A DNA stretch of 8,484 nucleotides. Source: Desulfobacterales bacterium (GTDB taxonomy: Bacteria > Desulfobacterota > Desulfobacteria > Desulfobacterales > JAFDCJ01). The notes below the pieces were generated by a model. That model was not told where the DNA came from, ran no database searches, and worked only from the letters and a program-made list of their open reading frames with translations. Position 1 is the first letter of the stretch. Each line of letters starts with the position of its first letter. The position numbers were made by a program, and so were the translations under genes. This document shows positions 1-6,870 of the stretch, in pieces. The stretch covers positions 6,793,513 through 6,801,996 of the forward strand of contig CP070771.1 of assembly GCA_020345785.1 (NCBI GenBank), in the 5' to 3' direction.

Positions 1-105
1 GCTCGCGGACGTCACTATTTCAACCTCAATATGACGACTCAAAAAAAAGAGGTGGATACCGAGGCCGTTGCCGGAACCTTGTGCAATAGTGTTTATACGG
101 AATGA
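1..105 (+). CDS. C-terminal end of an unidentified upstream protein (partial)
   Basis: The first frame is open from the window edge to a TGA at 103-105 and gives 34 residues ending in GTLCNSVYTE. Many codons end in C or G (CGC, CAC, TTC, AAC, CTC, ACC, GCC), like the clear genes downstream. The second frame closes after ten codons. The third stays open nearly as long but reads as an unlikely Arg-rich peptide. I do not recognise the family, and too little is visible to assign a function. A perfect hairpin begins 26 bases after the stop. Whether this gene belongs to the transporter operon is unclear; the 209-base gap and the hairpins suggest it may be a separate unit. Confidence 0.5.
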   Translation, partial: ARGRHYFNLNMTTQKKEVDTEAVAGTLCNSVYTE

Positions 106-130
106 CAAAAACATACCTCCATTCATAAGC

Positions 131-150
131 CATCCCGCTCTATCGGGATG
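131..150 (+). terminator. Perfect 7-bp hairpin, weak terminator or leader stem
   Basis: CATCCCG (131-137) pairs perfectly with CGGGATG (144-150) around the 6-base loop CTCTAT. It lies 26 bases after the stop of the upstream reading frame. The bases that follow (AGAATTAGAAATTT) are AT-rich but not a proper T-run. It could be a weak factor-independent terminator, an RNA-stabilising 3' end, or the first stem of the liv leader. The stem itself is certain; the role is not. Confidence 0.45.
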
Positions 151-318
151 AGAATTAGAAATTTACCGTTACAGCGTGAGTATTTTTGGTTATCCAAACA
201 TACATCAGCGACCAGTGAGAGATCTTGGTTCCAGCCCCTTCCAGGGGCCTTCCTCATACCCCTGCTCTGCTGGTGGTCGCTGATTTTTAAAAATTATTAT
301 ATCAAGCAAAGTTCATGA
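148..318 (+). other. Possible 56-aa leader ORF overlapping the livG start (doubtful)
   Basis: An ATG at 148 opens 56 codons ending in TGA at 316-318, so its stop overlaps the livG ATG at 315 in the ATGA arrangement typical of translational coupling. The peptide begins MRIRNLPLQREYFW and has a hydrophobic stretch near residues 34-47 (AFLIPLLCWWSLIF) that could be one membrane span. Against it: there is no spaced Shine-Dalgarno site, since the ATG sits in the 3' arm of the 131-150 hairpin. Codon choice is not gene-like, and the RNA inverted repeats explain much of the sequence. I list it because of the exact stop-start overlap, not because coding is likely. Confidence 0.15.
204..289 (+). promoter_or_regulatory. 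Structured leader/attenuator-like element upstream of livG
   Basis: ATCAGCGACCA (204-214) is the exact reverse complement of TGGTCGCTGAT (274-284), giving an 11-bp outer stem that runs directly into TTTTT. Inside it, GCCCCT (234-239) pairs perfectly with AGGGGC (243-248) over a 3-base loop. GTGAG (215-219) can pair with CTCAT (253-257) using one G-U pair. The G-run AGGGG (243-247) can instead pair with CCCCT (259-263), so two inner structures exclude each other. The element ends about 25 bases before the livG ATG, in transcript-leader position. It could be the terminator of the upstream gene, an attenuator of the liv operon, or a structured RNA. No known riboswitch class is recognised. Confidence 0.5.
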
Positions 319-1115
319 CAATGCATGCGGATAAGATCCTGGAGATAAACGACCTAAACCTGCGCTTCGGCGGGCTGCAGGCCTTAAGTGATGTTTCCTT
401 TCATGTCAACCGGCATGATCTTATGGCAATTATCGGCCCCAACGGTGCCGGCAAAACCAGTATTTTAAATTGTATCAATGGGTTTTACCGGCCCCAATCC
501 GGATCCATCCACTTCAACGGTCGCCCGATTCATACCCAGCAACCCCATGCCATCGCCAAATTGGGAATCTCCCGTACCTTTCAAAACATCGAGCTGTATA
601 CCGGACTCAATGTGCTGGAAAATCTGATGGCTGCCCGCCACATTCACATGAAGCGCGGAGCCCTGACGGGGGCTCTTTATTTCGGACCGGCGCGACGTGA
701 AGAAATAAAGCATCGCGAGGTCGTCGAAGAAATCATTGATTTTTTGGAACTGGAGCCGGAGCGTAAGAAAGTCGTCGGAACCCTGGCCTACGGCGTCCGC
801 AAACGTGTTGAACTGGGGCGTGCCCTGGCGATGGACCCGACGCTGTTGCTTCTGGACGAGCCCATGGCGGGAATGAATCTTGAAGAAAGAGAGGATATGG
901 CCCGCTTTATTCTTGACGTTGCCGAATTGAGAAACATTCCGATGATCATTGTGGAGCATGATATGGAGGTCATCCTGGATATCGCCAGCCGCGCGGTTGT
1001 GCTAGACTTTGGCATCAAAATCGCCGAAGGAACACCGAGCGAGGTCGTTGAAAATCCCAGGGTGGTTCAAGCTTACCTAGGTGAGGGGGATGAGTTGGAT
1101 GCCGCATCACAATGA
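315..1115 (+). CDS. livG: LIV-type ABC transporter ATP-binding protein (LivG)
   Basis: This is one of two ATPases that power a LIV/HAAT-family importer at the inner face of the membrane; its partner is LivF at 6871. The 266 residues are normal for LivG. Visible motifs are Walker A GPNGAGKTS (41-49), the Q-loop at Q90 (SRTFQNIEL, typical of LivG), a signature LAYGVRKR (157-164), Walker B LLLLDEP (177-183) and switch His215 (VEHDM). The signature departs from LSGGQ/LSYGQ: Val replaces Gln/Glu. The C-terminal stretch ending QAYLGEG is typical of LivG. The start is uncertain because no good Shine-Dalgarno site precedes ATG 315; ATG 321, two codons in, is equally possible. The 3' end overlaps the ligase gene by 17 bases, suggesting coupled translation. 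Confidence 0.95.
   Translation: MTMHADKILEINDLNLRFGGLQALSDVSFHVNRHDLMAIIGPNGAGKTSILNCINGFYRPQSGSIHFNGRPIHTQQPHAIAKLGISRTFQNIELYTGLNVLENLMAARHIHMKRGALTGALYFGPARREEIKHREVVEEIIDFLELEPERKKVVGTLAYGVRKRVELGRALAMDPTLLLLDEPMAGMNLEEREDMARFILDVAELRNIPMIIVEHDMEVILDIASRAVVLDFGIKIAEGTPSEVVENPRVVQAYLGEGDELDAASQ
1084..1089 (+). promoter_or_regulatory. Ribosome binding site choosing the ligase start at 1099
   Basis: AGGGGG lies inside the end of livG, nine bases before ATG 1099. The alternative in-frame starts GTG 1081 and ATG 1090 lie before it or directly against it, so 1099 is the best start for the acyl-CoA ligase. Confidence 0.6.
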
Positions 1116-2949
1116 GTCCGAATTAGATACCCTGCCCAAACTTCTCAGACACCTCGCCCGGCAACACGGAAAACGAAAAATTGCCATGCGGGTGAAGGAC
1201 ATGGGAATCTGGAAATCTTTCACTTGGCAGGATTATTACGACCGGGTGCGGGATCTGTGTCTGGGGCTTTTCAAACTGGGCTTCCAGCGCGACGACAAAA
1301 TCTGCATCATTGGCGAAAATAAACCCGAATGGTTCTGGGCGGAGTTGGCGGCACAATCCGCCGGCGGTGTAGCGATCGGTGTATTTACGGACTGTCAGGG
1401 CCCGGAGATCAAATATTTTTTTGAGCATTCCGATTCCTCTTTTGTCGTCGCCCATGACCAGGAGCAGGTGGACAAGGTTCTTGAAATTAAAAGTGAGCTA
1501 AAGAATCTAAATAAAATCATCTACTGGGATCCCAAAGGGCTGTGGTCTTATGAAGAACCTGATTTGCTCTCCATGGAAGAAGTCATGGAAATCGGACGTG
1601 AGCTTAACAAAGAAAAGCCCGACCTCTACAATGACCTGGTGGACCGGGGCAAAGGCGATGATGTAGCGGTTTTCGCCTATACGTCCGGGACCACGGGGTT
1701 GCCCAAAGGCGCCATGCTGAGCCACGGCTGGCTGGTGGAGGGCATCGGTGAATGGGCCAAAATTGACGGGTGGTCCAATATGGATTACGAATATCTTTCT
1801 TTCATTCCACCGGCCTGGGCCACCGAGCAGGCACTGGGGATTTCCGGTGCCCTGGTGGCCGGAATGACCGTTAATTTTCCGGAAGAGCCCGAAACGGTCC
1901 AGGAAAATATTCGCGAAATCGGTCCGCATGTCATGTTTTACGGTGCCCGACTGTGGGAGAGCGTCAACAGCATGGTCCAGGCCCGCATGATGGATTCGAC
2001 TCGCTTCCGGCGCGGGCTCTACAATCGCTGCCTACCCATCGCGCTTCAAATTGCCGACCTGAAAATCGAAAATCGCCCCCGCAACCTAAGGTGGCGACTT
2101 CTGGGATGGCTGGTTTACCAGGGCGTATTTCGAGCGCTGCGGGACCGGTTGGGGTTTTCGCGGGCCAAAGTGATCTATTCCGCCGGCGGGGCTGTCAGTC
2201 CCGAGATCATCCGATTCTTCCTGGCCCTGGGAGTCGAAATAAAGCTGTTTTACGGCAGCACGGAAATGGGGATCATTTCGGTTCCGCGCCCCGGTGAAGT
2301 CCGCCCGGAGACCTCGGGCCGCCCGATGCCGTGGGCGGATGTAAAGATCGCCGATGACGGTGAGATTATGGTCAAAAGCAAGTATCTTTATGCCGGTTAT
2401 TATAAAAATCCGGAGGCCACCGTCAAAAACATTAAGGACGGCTATTACTGCAGCGGAGATTTCGGCCACATCGATGATGAAGGGCATCTCATCGTGATCG
2501 ATCGTATGGAGGATCTGAAGCCGCTGTCCGGCGGGCGGCGGTTTTCTCCCCAGTACTGTGAAGTCAGGCTGCGCTACAGTCCCTATATCAAAGATGCGTT
2601 GGTTGTCGGCAATCAACAGCGCGATTATGTCGCGGCTTTGATTAATATCGATCTGGATAATGTGGGGCGTTTCGCCGAAGCCAATCACATCCCGTATACA
2701 ACGTTTACCGACTTGTCGCAGAAACCCGAAGTCATCGAATTGGCGAATCAGGAGATTCGTCGCATCAATCGCAGCCTGCCGGAGCATGCCCGCATCCGTC
2801 GTTTTGTAAATCTTCACAAAGAGTTTGATGCCGATGAGGCAGAGTTGACCCGCACGCGTAAGCTGCGCCGAACTTTTGTTGAAGACCGCTACCGTGATTT
2901 GATTCAGGCGCTTTACAGCGATACGGAAAAACTCGATGTAAGAAGCTGA
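1099..2949 (+). CDS. AMP-forming long-chain-type acyl-CoA synthetase, probably C-terminally frameshifted
   Basis: This cytoplasmic ligase uses ATP to adenylate a carboxylic acid and then forms its CoA thioester (ANL superfamily, AMP-binding domain). With start 1099 it has 616 residues. Visible motifs are the P-loop TSGTTGLPKG (195-204), YGSTEMG (385-391), SGD (452-454), the hinge region DRMEDLKPLSGG (from residue 468) and a C-terminal LTRTRKLRR whose Lys588 fits the catalytic A10 lysine. All catalytic parts are therefore present. Overall form resembles long-chain fatty acyl-CoA synthetases, but the substrate cannot be read; a branched or aromatic acid is possible. It overlaps livG and precedes livH, so it probably activates what the transporter imports. 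The reading frame ends KLDVRS, while a protein-like tail continues in another frame (2942-3016), suggesting a one-base frameshift next to the stop. Confidence 0.92.
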   Translation: MPHHNESELDTLPKLLRHLARQHGKRKIAMRVKDMGIWKSFTWQDYYDRVRDLCLGLFKLGFQRDDKICIIGENKPEWFWAELAAQSAGGVAIGVFTDCQGPEIKYFFEHSDSSFVVAHDQEQVDKVLEIKSELKNLNKIIYWDPKGLWSYEEPDLLSMEEVMEIGRELNKEKPDLYNDLVDRGKGDDVAVFAYTSGTTGLPKGAMLSHGWLVEGIGEWAKIDGWSNMDYEYLSFIPPAWATEQALGISGALVAGMTVNFPEEPETVQENIREIGPHVMFYGARLWESVNSMVQARMMDSTRFRRGLYNRCLPIALQIADLKIENRPRNLRWRLLGWLVYQGVFRALRDRLGFSRAKVIYSAGGAVSPEIIRFFLALGVEIKLFYGSTEMGIISVPRPGEVRPETSGRPMPWADVKIADDGEIMVKSKYLYAGYYKNPEATVKNIKDGYYCSGDFGHIDDEGHLIVIDRMEDLKPLSGGRRFSPQYCEVRLRYSPYIKDALVVGNQQRDYVAALINIDLDNVGRFAEANHIPYTTFTDLSQKPEVIELANQEIRRINRSLPEHARIRRFVNLHKEFDADEAELTRTRKLRRTFVEDRYRDLIQALYSDTEKLDVRS

Positions 2950-3016
2950 AGTCACATACCGCGACGGACGCAAAGGCGTTATCCGAACCTCTATCCTTGT
3001 TAATGATGTTCAGTAA
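2942..3016 (+). pseudogene. Out-of-frame C-terminal tail of the acyl-CoA synthetase
   Basis: Directly past the codons for KLDV, another frame reads EAEVTYRDGRKGVIRTS and continues to end NDVQ and a TAA at 3014-3016: 24 residues with good codon use and no start codon of their own. Skipping one base at 2941 joins them to the ligase as KLDVEAEVTYRDG, making a 638-residue protein whose stop lies 12 bases before livH, as expected in a tight operon. That frame has its own stop at 2939-2941, so any shift must fall between about 2940 and 2949. No slippery heptamer is visible, so a mutation or a sequencing error is likelier than programmed shifting. Confidence 0.6.
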
Positions 3017-3028
3017 AGGATATGCCCG

Positions 3029-3913
3029 ATGTCGAATTTTTTACAGCTGCTTTTCATCGGATTGCTTGAGGGAAGTCTGTACGCCATGGTGGCGGCCGCC
3101 ATCGTTCTCGTCTATAAATCAACCCATATTGTCAGTCTGGCCCATGGGCAATTGATGGCTTATGGTGCCCTGGCCTTCTGGTTTGCCCTGACGATACTCA
3201 AGCTGCCCTTTTTGGTCGCCCTTCTGCTTGCCTTAATAATTCTGGCCGGGTGTGGCTGGCTCATCGAAAGATTGGCGATGCGTCCTTTAATCGGCCAACC
3301 CCTTTTTGCCGCTTTTCTGACGACCTTTGCATTGTTCCTGCTCGGGGACGGCATATTTCAGCTCATTTTAAAAGGCGAGTCGACGAGTTTTGCGGCTTAT
3401 TTACCCGGCGGTATGACACCGGTCCTCGGCGTATCCTTACCCACGACCCAGTTGATCAGTTTCGGTGTCTGCCTGGCGCTTTTCCTCTGCCTGGCCATTT
3501 TTTTCCAGAAAACCAAAATGGGCCTCGGAATGCGGGCCAGCGCCGAGGACCATCAATTGGCCCAGAGCACCGGGATATCGGTGCGGGCCATTTTTTCATG
3601 GATTTGGATTATTTCGGCGATGGTGGCAACGATTGCCGGCATCGCCCTGGCCAATGTCATGGATATATATTTTCCTCTGCCTTATGTGGGAGTAAAAGGC
3701 CTCATCGTGGCTCTGGTGGGAGGCCTGGAATCATTGCCGGGGGCGTTGCTGGCCGGACTGTTGTTGGGCGTTCTGGAAAATGTCAGTGCGGGCTATCTGG
3801 ATCCCCTGGTCGGAGGCGGCGTAAAAGAAGTAGCGGCCTATGTGCTGTTGCTTTTTATCCTGCTGGTCAAACCGTACGGACTTTTCGGTCTCGTGCGCAT
3901 CGAGAGGATTTAA
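3029..3913 (+). CDS. livH: LIV-type ABC transporter permease (LivH)
   Basis: This inner-membrane subunit pairs with LivM to form the translocation path. Its 294 residues are normal for LivH. The N-terminal pattern GLLEGSLYAMVAAAIVLVYK, followed by SLAHG (about residues 11-40), is the family hallmark. Hydrophobic segments lie near residues 10-28, 42-56, 61-80, 92-115, 140-160, 187-210, 222-251 and 267-287. The cytoplasmic coupling loop that contacts the ATPases is GLGMRASAEDHQLAQSTGIS (165-184), and the end LVKPYGLFG is typical. ATG 3029 follows AAAGGA (3015-3020) by eight bases; an out-of-frame ATG lies at 3022. The gap to livM is one base. Ligand specificity cannot be inferred from this subunit. 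Confidence 0.95.
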   Translation: MSNFLQLLFIGLLEGSLYAMVAAAIVLVYKSTHIVSLAHGQLMAYGALAFWFALTILKLPFLVALLLALIILAGCGWLIERLAMRPLIGQPLFAAFLTTFALFLLGDGIFQLILKGESTSFAAYLPGGMTPVLGVSLPTTQLISFGVCLALFLCLAIFFQKTKMGLGMRASAEDHQLAQSTGISVRAIFSWIWIISAMVATIAGIALANVMDIYFPLPYVGVKGLIVALVGGLESLPGALLAGLLLGVLENVSAGYLDPLVGGGVKEVAAYVLLLFILLVKPYGLFGLVRIERI

Positions 3914-3914
3914 T

Positions 3915-4964
3915 ATGTGGCGTCCCTGTGGTGTTTTTGACGAAACATATGCCAAGGACATGGCGATTGTCCGTACTTCAAGGCACTGGATCGCTCTGAT
4001 TTTCGCTTTGGCGATATTTTTCCTGGTCCCTTTGTTTGGTTCTTATTACATTGTTTCTTTTTTGAATACGCTGGCCATTACCATCATTGCCGTGCTGGGA
4101 CTGCAAATCGTCAGTGGCCTTTGCGGCCAGATCTCCTTTGGGCAGGCCGCTTTTATGGCAGTCGGCGGATATACTTCGGCGGTGCTGACGACCAAATTGG
4201 GGCTTTCCTTCTGGTTTGCCTTACCGCTGGCCGGCGTATTTACCGGCCTGTACGGCGTTATCGGCGGCGCGCCCTCCATGCGCATAAAAGGTTTTTATCT
4301 GGCGATTGCAACCATTGCCATTCATTTTGTAACGCTCTGGCTGCTGCTGCACCTGGAAATTACCGGAAAATCAATGGGGATTGTATTAGATCCGCCCAGG
4401 ATCGGCGCCTTTGAGTTCGATACTGACGAACGCATGTTTTATGTCATTATGCCCGTCATGATCATTCTGACTTACGCCGCCCGCAACCTGGTAAGAACCA
4501 GGGTCGGCCGTGCTTTTGTGGCCGTACGCGACAATGATCTGGCCGCGCAGGTCATGGGTGTCAATCTGTATTTCTACAAACTATTGGCCTTTTTTATTTC
4601 ATGCTTTTACGCCGGTATTGCCGGCTCGCTGTTTGCGCACACCACGCTGGTGTGCCACCCCGAGCAGTTCACACTGCTGCATGCCCTGTGGTTTATCGGA
4701 ATGCTGATTGTGGGTGGTTTCGGCAGCATCCCGGGGGTCTTTTTCGGTGTAATTTTTATTCGGATACTGGATGAGATCGTGTTGTTCATTTCGCCTATAT
4801 TTGCCGACTGGTTTCCGTGGATCGGCTCGGCCCCGGCAGCCGGCCTCGGCGTGACGGCATTTGGTTTTGTCCTGGCATGGTTTCTGATTAAAGAGCCCCA
4901 TGGTCTGGCCCACCGCTGGGAAATTTTAAAGGCATCATCGAGGCTGTATCCATTTGCGTATTAG
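3915..4964 (+). CDS. livM: LIV-type ABC transporter permease (LivM)
   Basis: This is the second membrane subunit of the importer. From ATG 3915 it has 349 residues. That start is preceded by GAGAGGA (3902-3908) at six bases and lies one base after the livH stop; the frame is open further upstream, but only inside livH. The N terminus carries a roughly 25-residue hydrophilic lead before the first membrane segment. The family motif SGLCGQISFGQAAF (67-80) is present, with Gln where many members have His. The coupling loop is RTRVGRAFVAVRDNDLAAQV (194-213). About eight to ten hydrophobic segments are visible, the last ending at AWFLIKEPHGL, a typical LivM terminus. Confidence 0.94.
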   Translation: MWRPCGVFDETYAKDMAIVRTSRHWIALIFALAIFFLVPLFGSYYIVSFLNTLAITIIAVLGLQIVSGLCGQISFGQAAFMAVGGYTSAVLTTKLGLSFWFALPLAGVFTGLYGVIGGAPSMRIKGFYLAIATIAIHFVTLWLLLHLEITGKSMGIVLDPPRIGAFEFDTDERMFYVIMPVMIILTYAARNLVRTRVGRAFVAVRDNDLAAQVMGVNLYFYKLLAFFISCFYAGIAGSLFAHTTLVCHPEQFTLLHALWFIGMLIVGGFGSIPGVFFGVIFIRILDEIVLFISPIFADWFPWIGSAPAAGLGVTAFGFVLAWFLIKEPHGLAHRWEILKASSRLYPFAY

Positions 4965-4980
4965 ACCTTGTTGCAAAAGA

Positions 4981-4988
4981 AAGGAGGA
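4981..4988 (+). promoter_or_regulatory. Strong ribosome binding site of the binding-protein gene
   Basis: AAGGAGGA, with its GGAGG core five bases before ATG 4993, is the best Shine-Dalgarno match in the window. It fixes the start at 4993 rather than the upstream in-frame TTG at 4954. A strong site fits the usual need for excess binding protein over the membrane subunits. Confidence 0.8.
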
Positions 4989-4992
4989 AAGC

Positions 4993-6219
4993 ATGAAGAT
5001 TCACTCGATTAAGAGGCTAGTGGCGGTCCTTGGCATATTGCTGCTTGGGATGGGTTCACTCACCGCAAACGTACTGGCAAAAGAAATCAGTTTTTTGGAT
5101 TTATCCGATTTTACCGGCCCGGTCGCCGGTCTGGCGCTGCCCGGCAGTATGGGCCTGGAAGACTATCTCAAGGATGTTAATTCACGGGGCGGTATCGAGG
5201 GACTCAAGGTGAAGTATATCGGCGTCGATACCCGCTACGATGTGGCCCGGGCCCTGTCCGCCTACAAGCGCTATCGGCGCGACAAAAATGTGTTGTGTGT
5301 TAACATCGTCAGCACGCCTCTGGGTAAAATGCTTGAACGGCTGACCCGCAACGAAAAACTGGTTATCATGATTCCCGGAGACGGCGAATTTCAGGCCCAT
5401 CCCGGAAACTTCTTCCCCTGGGGCCCTGTCTATCAGAATGCCTTCTCTGCCACCATTGACTGGATTTTAGCCGACTGGAAGAAAAAGGGCATGAGCGGCG
5501 CACCAAAGGTAGCGGTGTTAAGCTGGGATAGTGCCTATGGTCGGGAAATGCTGCGGGGCGGCAAGGAGTATGCAGAGCAAAACGGTATCGAGATGCTTCC
5601 TTCCGAGCTTTTCCCGGTCGGCTCGCTCAAACACGATATCTACTTGAACCGACTCTCCCAGGCCGGGGCAGATTATGTCTATGTGGGCGGGGTGGATCCG
5701 GTCCAGACCAATGTCATGCGCGATGCAAAGGCACTCGGGCTCACCGATAAGATTCAGTTTATATCCGATTACTGGGGCCCCACCACGTTGGGAACCAGCC
5801 TGCATCCGGATGCTTTGGAAGGAATGGTGGTGGTATCATTTTTTCTGCGCGGCAAAGAGGCATTATATCATCCTTTGACCAATAGACTGTGGAAATCCTA
5901 TCGCAATGAAGCCCCGGAGAAAATGAATGAAAGCTACGGCATGGGAATCGCCTGGGGGATGAATTATGAAGCCGCTGTCAAGGATGCCGTCAAGCGGGTT
6001 GGGAAAAACAAACTCAGCCGGGAAGAGATTTACAACTCCTATACAAATAACCTCGCCGGATTAAGCCGGGAAGGCATTCAGGGACCCTGCACTTACGGCT
6101 CCAAATCCAGAAACGGCAGCATGGTTGTCAAATTCTACAAGGTCACCGGTGGGCAGATCGTTCCTGTAACTGATTGGGTGCAGACTCCGGATGCAGTTTC
6201 CCTGCATCAATGGCAGTAA
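4993..6219 (+). CDS. Periplasmic LIV-type substrate-binding protein
   Basis: This is the solute receptor of the importer, in the type I periplasmic-binding (Peripla_BP_6) fold, 408 residues. A signal peptide is clear: basic MKIHSIKR, then a hydrophobic core, with likely cleavage after Ala29 (NVLA/KE). The mature start ISFLDLSDFTGPVAG (32-46), then YLKDVNSRGGIEG (58-70) and D79 in GVDTRYD, matches the first lobe. AVLSWDSAYGREM (174-186) and GADYVYVGG (225-233) match the second lobe and hinge. Binding residues cannot be assigned without an alignment, so the ligand is unknown; family members bind amino acids, amides, urea, or aromatic and other carboxylates. The neighbouring CoA ligase favours an acid. 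A gap of 149 bases follows with no gene or convincing terminator. Confidence 0.93.
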   Translation: MKIHSIKRLVAVLGILLLGMGSLTANVLAKEISFLDLSDFTGPVAGLALPGSMGLEDYLKDVNSRGGIEGLKVKYIGVDTRYDVARALSAYKRYRRDKNVLCVNIVSTPLGKMLERLTRNEKLVIMIPGDGEFQAHPGNFFPWGPVYQNAFSATIDWILADWKKKGMSGAPKVAVLSWDSAYGREMLRGGKEYAEQNGIEMLPSELFPVGSLKHDIYLNRLSQAGADYVYVGGVDPVQTNVMRDAKALGLTDKIQFISDYWGPTTLGTSLHPDALEGMVVVSFFLRGKEALYHPLTNRLWKSYRNEAPEKMNESYGMGIAWGMNYEAAVKDAVKRVGKNKLSREEIYNSYTNNLAGLSREGIQGPCTYGSKSRNGSMVVKFYKVTGGQIVPVTDWVQTPDAVSLHQWQ

Positions 6220-6353
6220 TTATACTCTAACGACATAAATCGATGTGCACACATACACGGCGTTCTGCTTATTCGACCCTGTAAATTATTATAAAAATCA
6301 ACCATAAAAAGGCGAATACAGGATTATTTATGACGCTGTGTACAAAATCTGGA

Positions 6354-6360
6354 AGGGAGG
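6354..6360 (+). promoter_or_regulatory. Ribosome binding site of the lipoprotein gene
   Basis: AGGGAGG ends eight bases before ATG 6369 and selects that start over the upstream in-frame ATG at 6330, which would add 13 polar residues before the signal peptide. Confidence 0.75.
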
Positions 6361-6368
6361 ATAAAACG

Positions 6369-6869
6369 ATGAAAGGTTATCGTCGATATACCTGGTTAAC
6401 TTTGCTGCTGCTGGGAGTTTGGGCCATTGGACTGGCGGGCTGCGCCGGAACTCAGCCGAAACCAACAGCCAATTTAGAAGTGATCCCTGCTGAAACCGCC
6501 ATTACACCGGCGCTTCTTAAACAGCCTATCCAGTTCAAAGGTTCCGGTTTTATGCCCAAAGAAACCGTCGTCGTCGATTTGATGATTCCCAAAGGCGTCA
6601 AAATAAAAACGGTTCCGGAGGATGAGAAATCCGTTGGTCTGGCAGTTGCCGACGCCGATGACAATGGCAATTTTGATTCCAAAATGGGCGCCGTCGGAAC
6701 GTTAAATTGGCTTTTTCAAGTCGGCTGGACCGATAATTTCAAGCCTAAGCTCGATGAGGCGACGCCACTCCCTCCCGGCAAATACGAGCTCAAGGCGACG
6801 GGCATGGATTCCGACAGATTCGGCCTGACGACCCTTACCATCGTACCGCCGCCCAAGAAGAAGGAATAA
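6369..6869 (+). CDS. Small lipoprotein of unknown function within the transporter operon
   Basis: The product is 166 residues. It starts with basic MKGYRRY and a hydrophobic core, then a clear lipobox LAGC, with Cys25 as the lipidated residue. Ala at +2 would suit outer-membrane sorting under the E. coli Lol rule. The mature part (about 140 residues) has IQFKGSGFMPKETVVVDLMI (54-73), VADADDNGNF (93-102) and PPGKYELKATG (135-145). This layout recalls Ig-like beta-sandwich domains of surface proteins, with a 'GSGF.P.E.V' opening and a 'PG.Y.L.A.G' close, but I recognise no named family. The end is Pro/Lys-rich. It lies one base before livF, so it is very probably co-translated with the transporter. 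An accessory role in ligand capture or passage across the envelope is a guess from position only. Confidence 0.85.
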   Translation: MKGYRRYTWLTLLLLGVWAIGLAGCAGTQPKPTANLEVIPAETAITPALLKQPIQFKGSGFMPKETVVVDLMIPKGVKIKTVPEDEKSVGLAVADADDNGNFDSKMGAVGTLNWLFQVGWTDNFKPKLDEATPLPPGKYELKATGMDSDRFGLTTLTIVPPPKKKE

Positions 6870-6870
6870 G

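Noticed and set aside
103..150. TGA at 103-105 as a selenocysteine codon, since the same frame stays open afterwards to 318 and a hairpin follows
   Set aside because: The hairpin begins 26 bases after the TGA and its CTCTAT loop lacks the bacterial SECIS loop features. The peptide after the TGA (QKHTSIHKPSRSIG) does not look like a redox protein, and ordinary termination suffices.
2086..2973. Long - strand ORF (295 codons) opposite the acyl-CoA ligase
   Set aside because: It lies opposite a gene with clear AMP-binding motifs and has no ribosome site or recognisable domain; it is a shadow frame.
3250..3999. + strand ORF of 249 codons across livH and the start of livM
   Set aside because: Rich in Arg, Gly and Pro, the typical look of an out-of-frame reading of a permease gene; livH and livM account for the sequence.
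6220..6368. Internal promoter or terminator in the 149-base gap before the lipoprotein gene
   Set aside because: TATTAT (6287-6292) has only a poor -35 candidate (TTCTGC at 6263-6268), and no stable hairpin with a T-run is visible. The ribosome site at 6354 is the only supported element.
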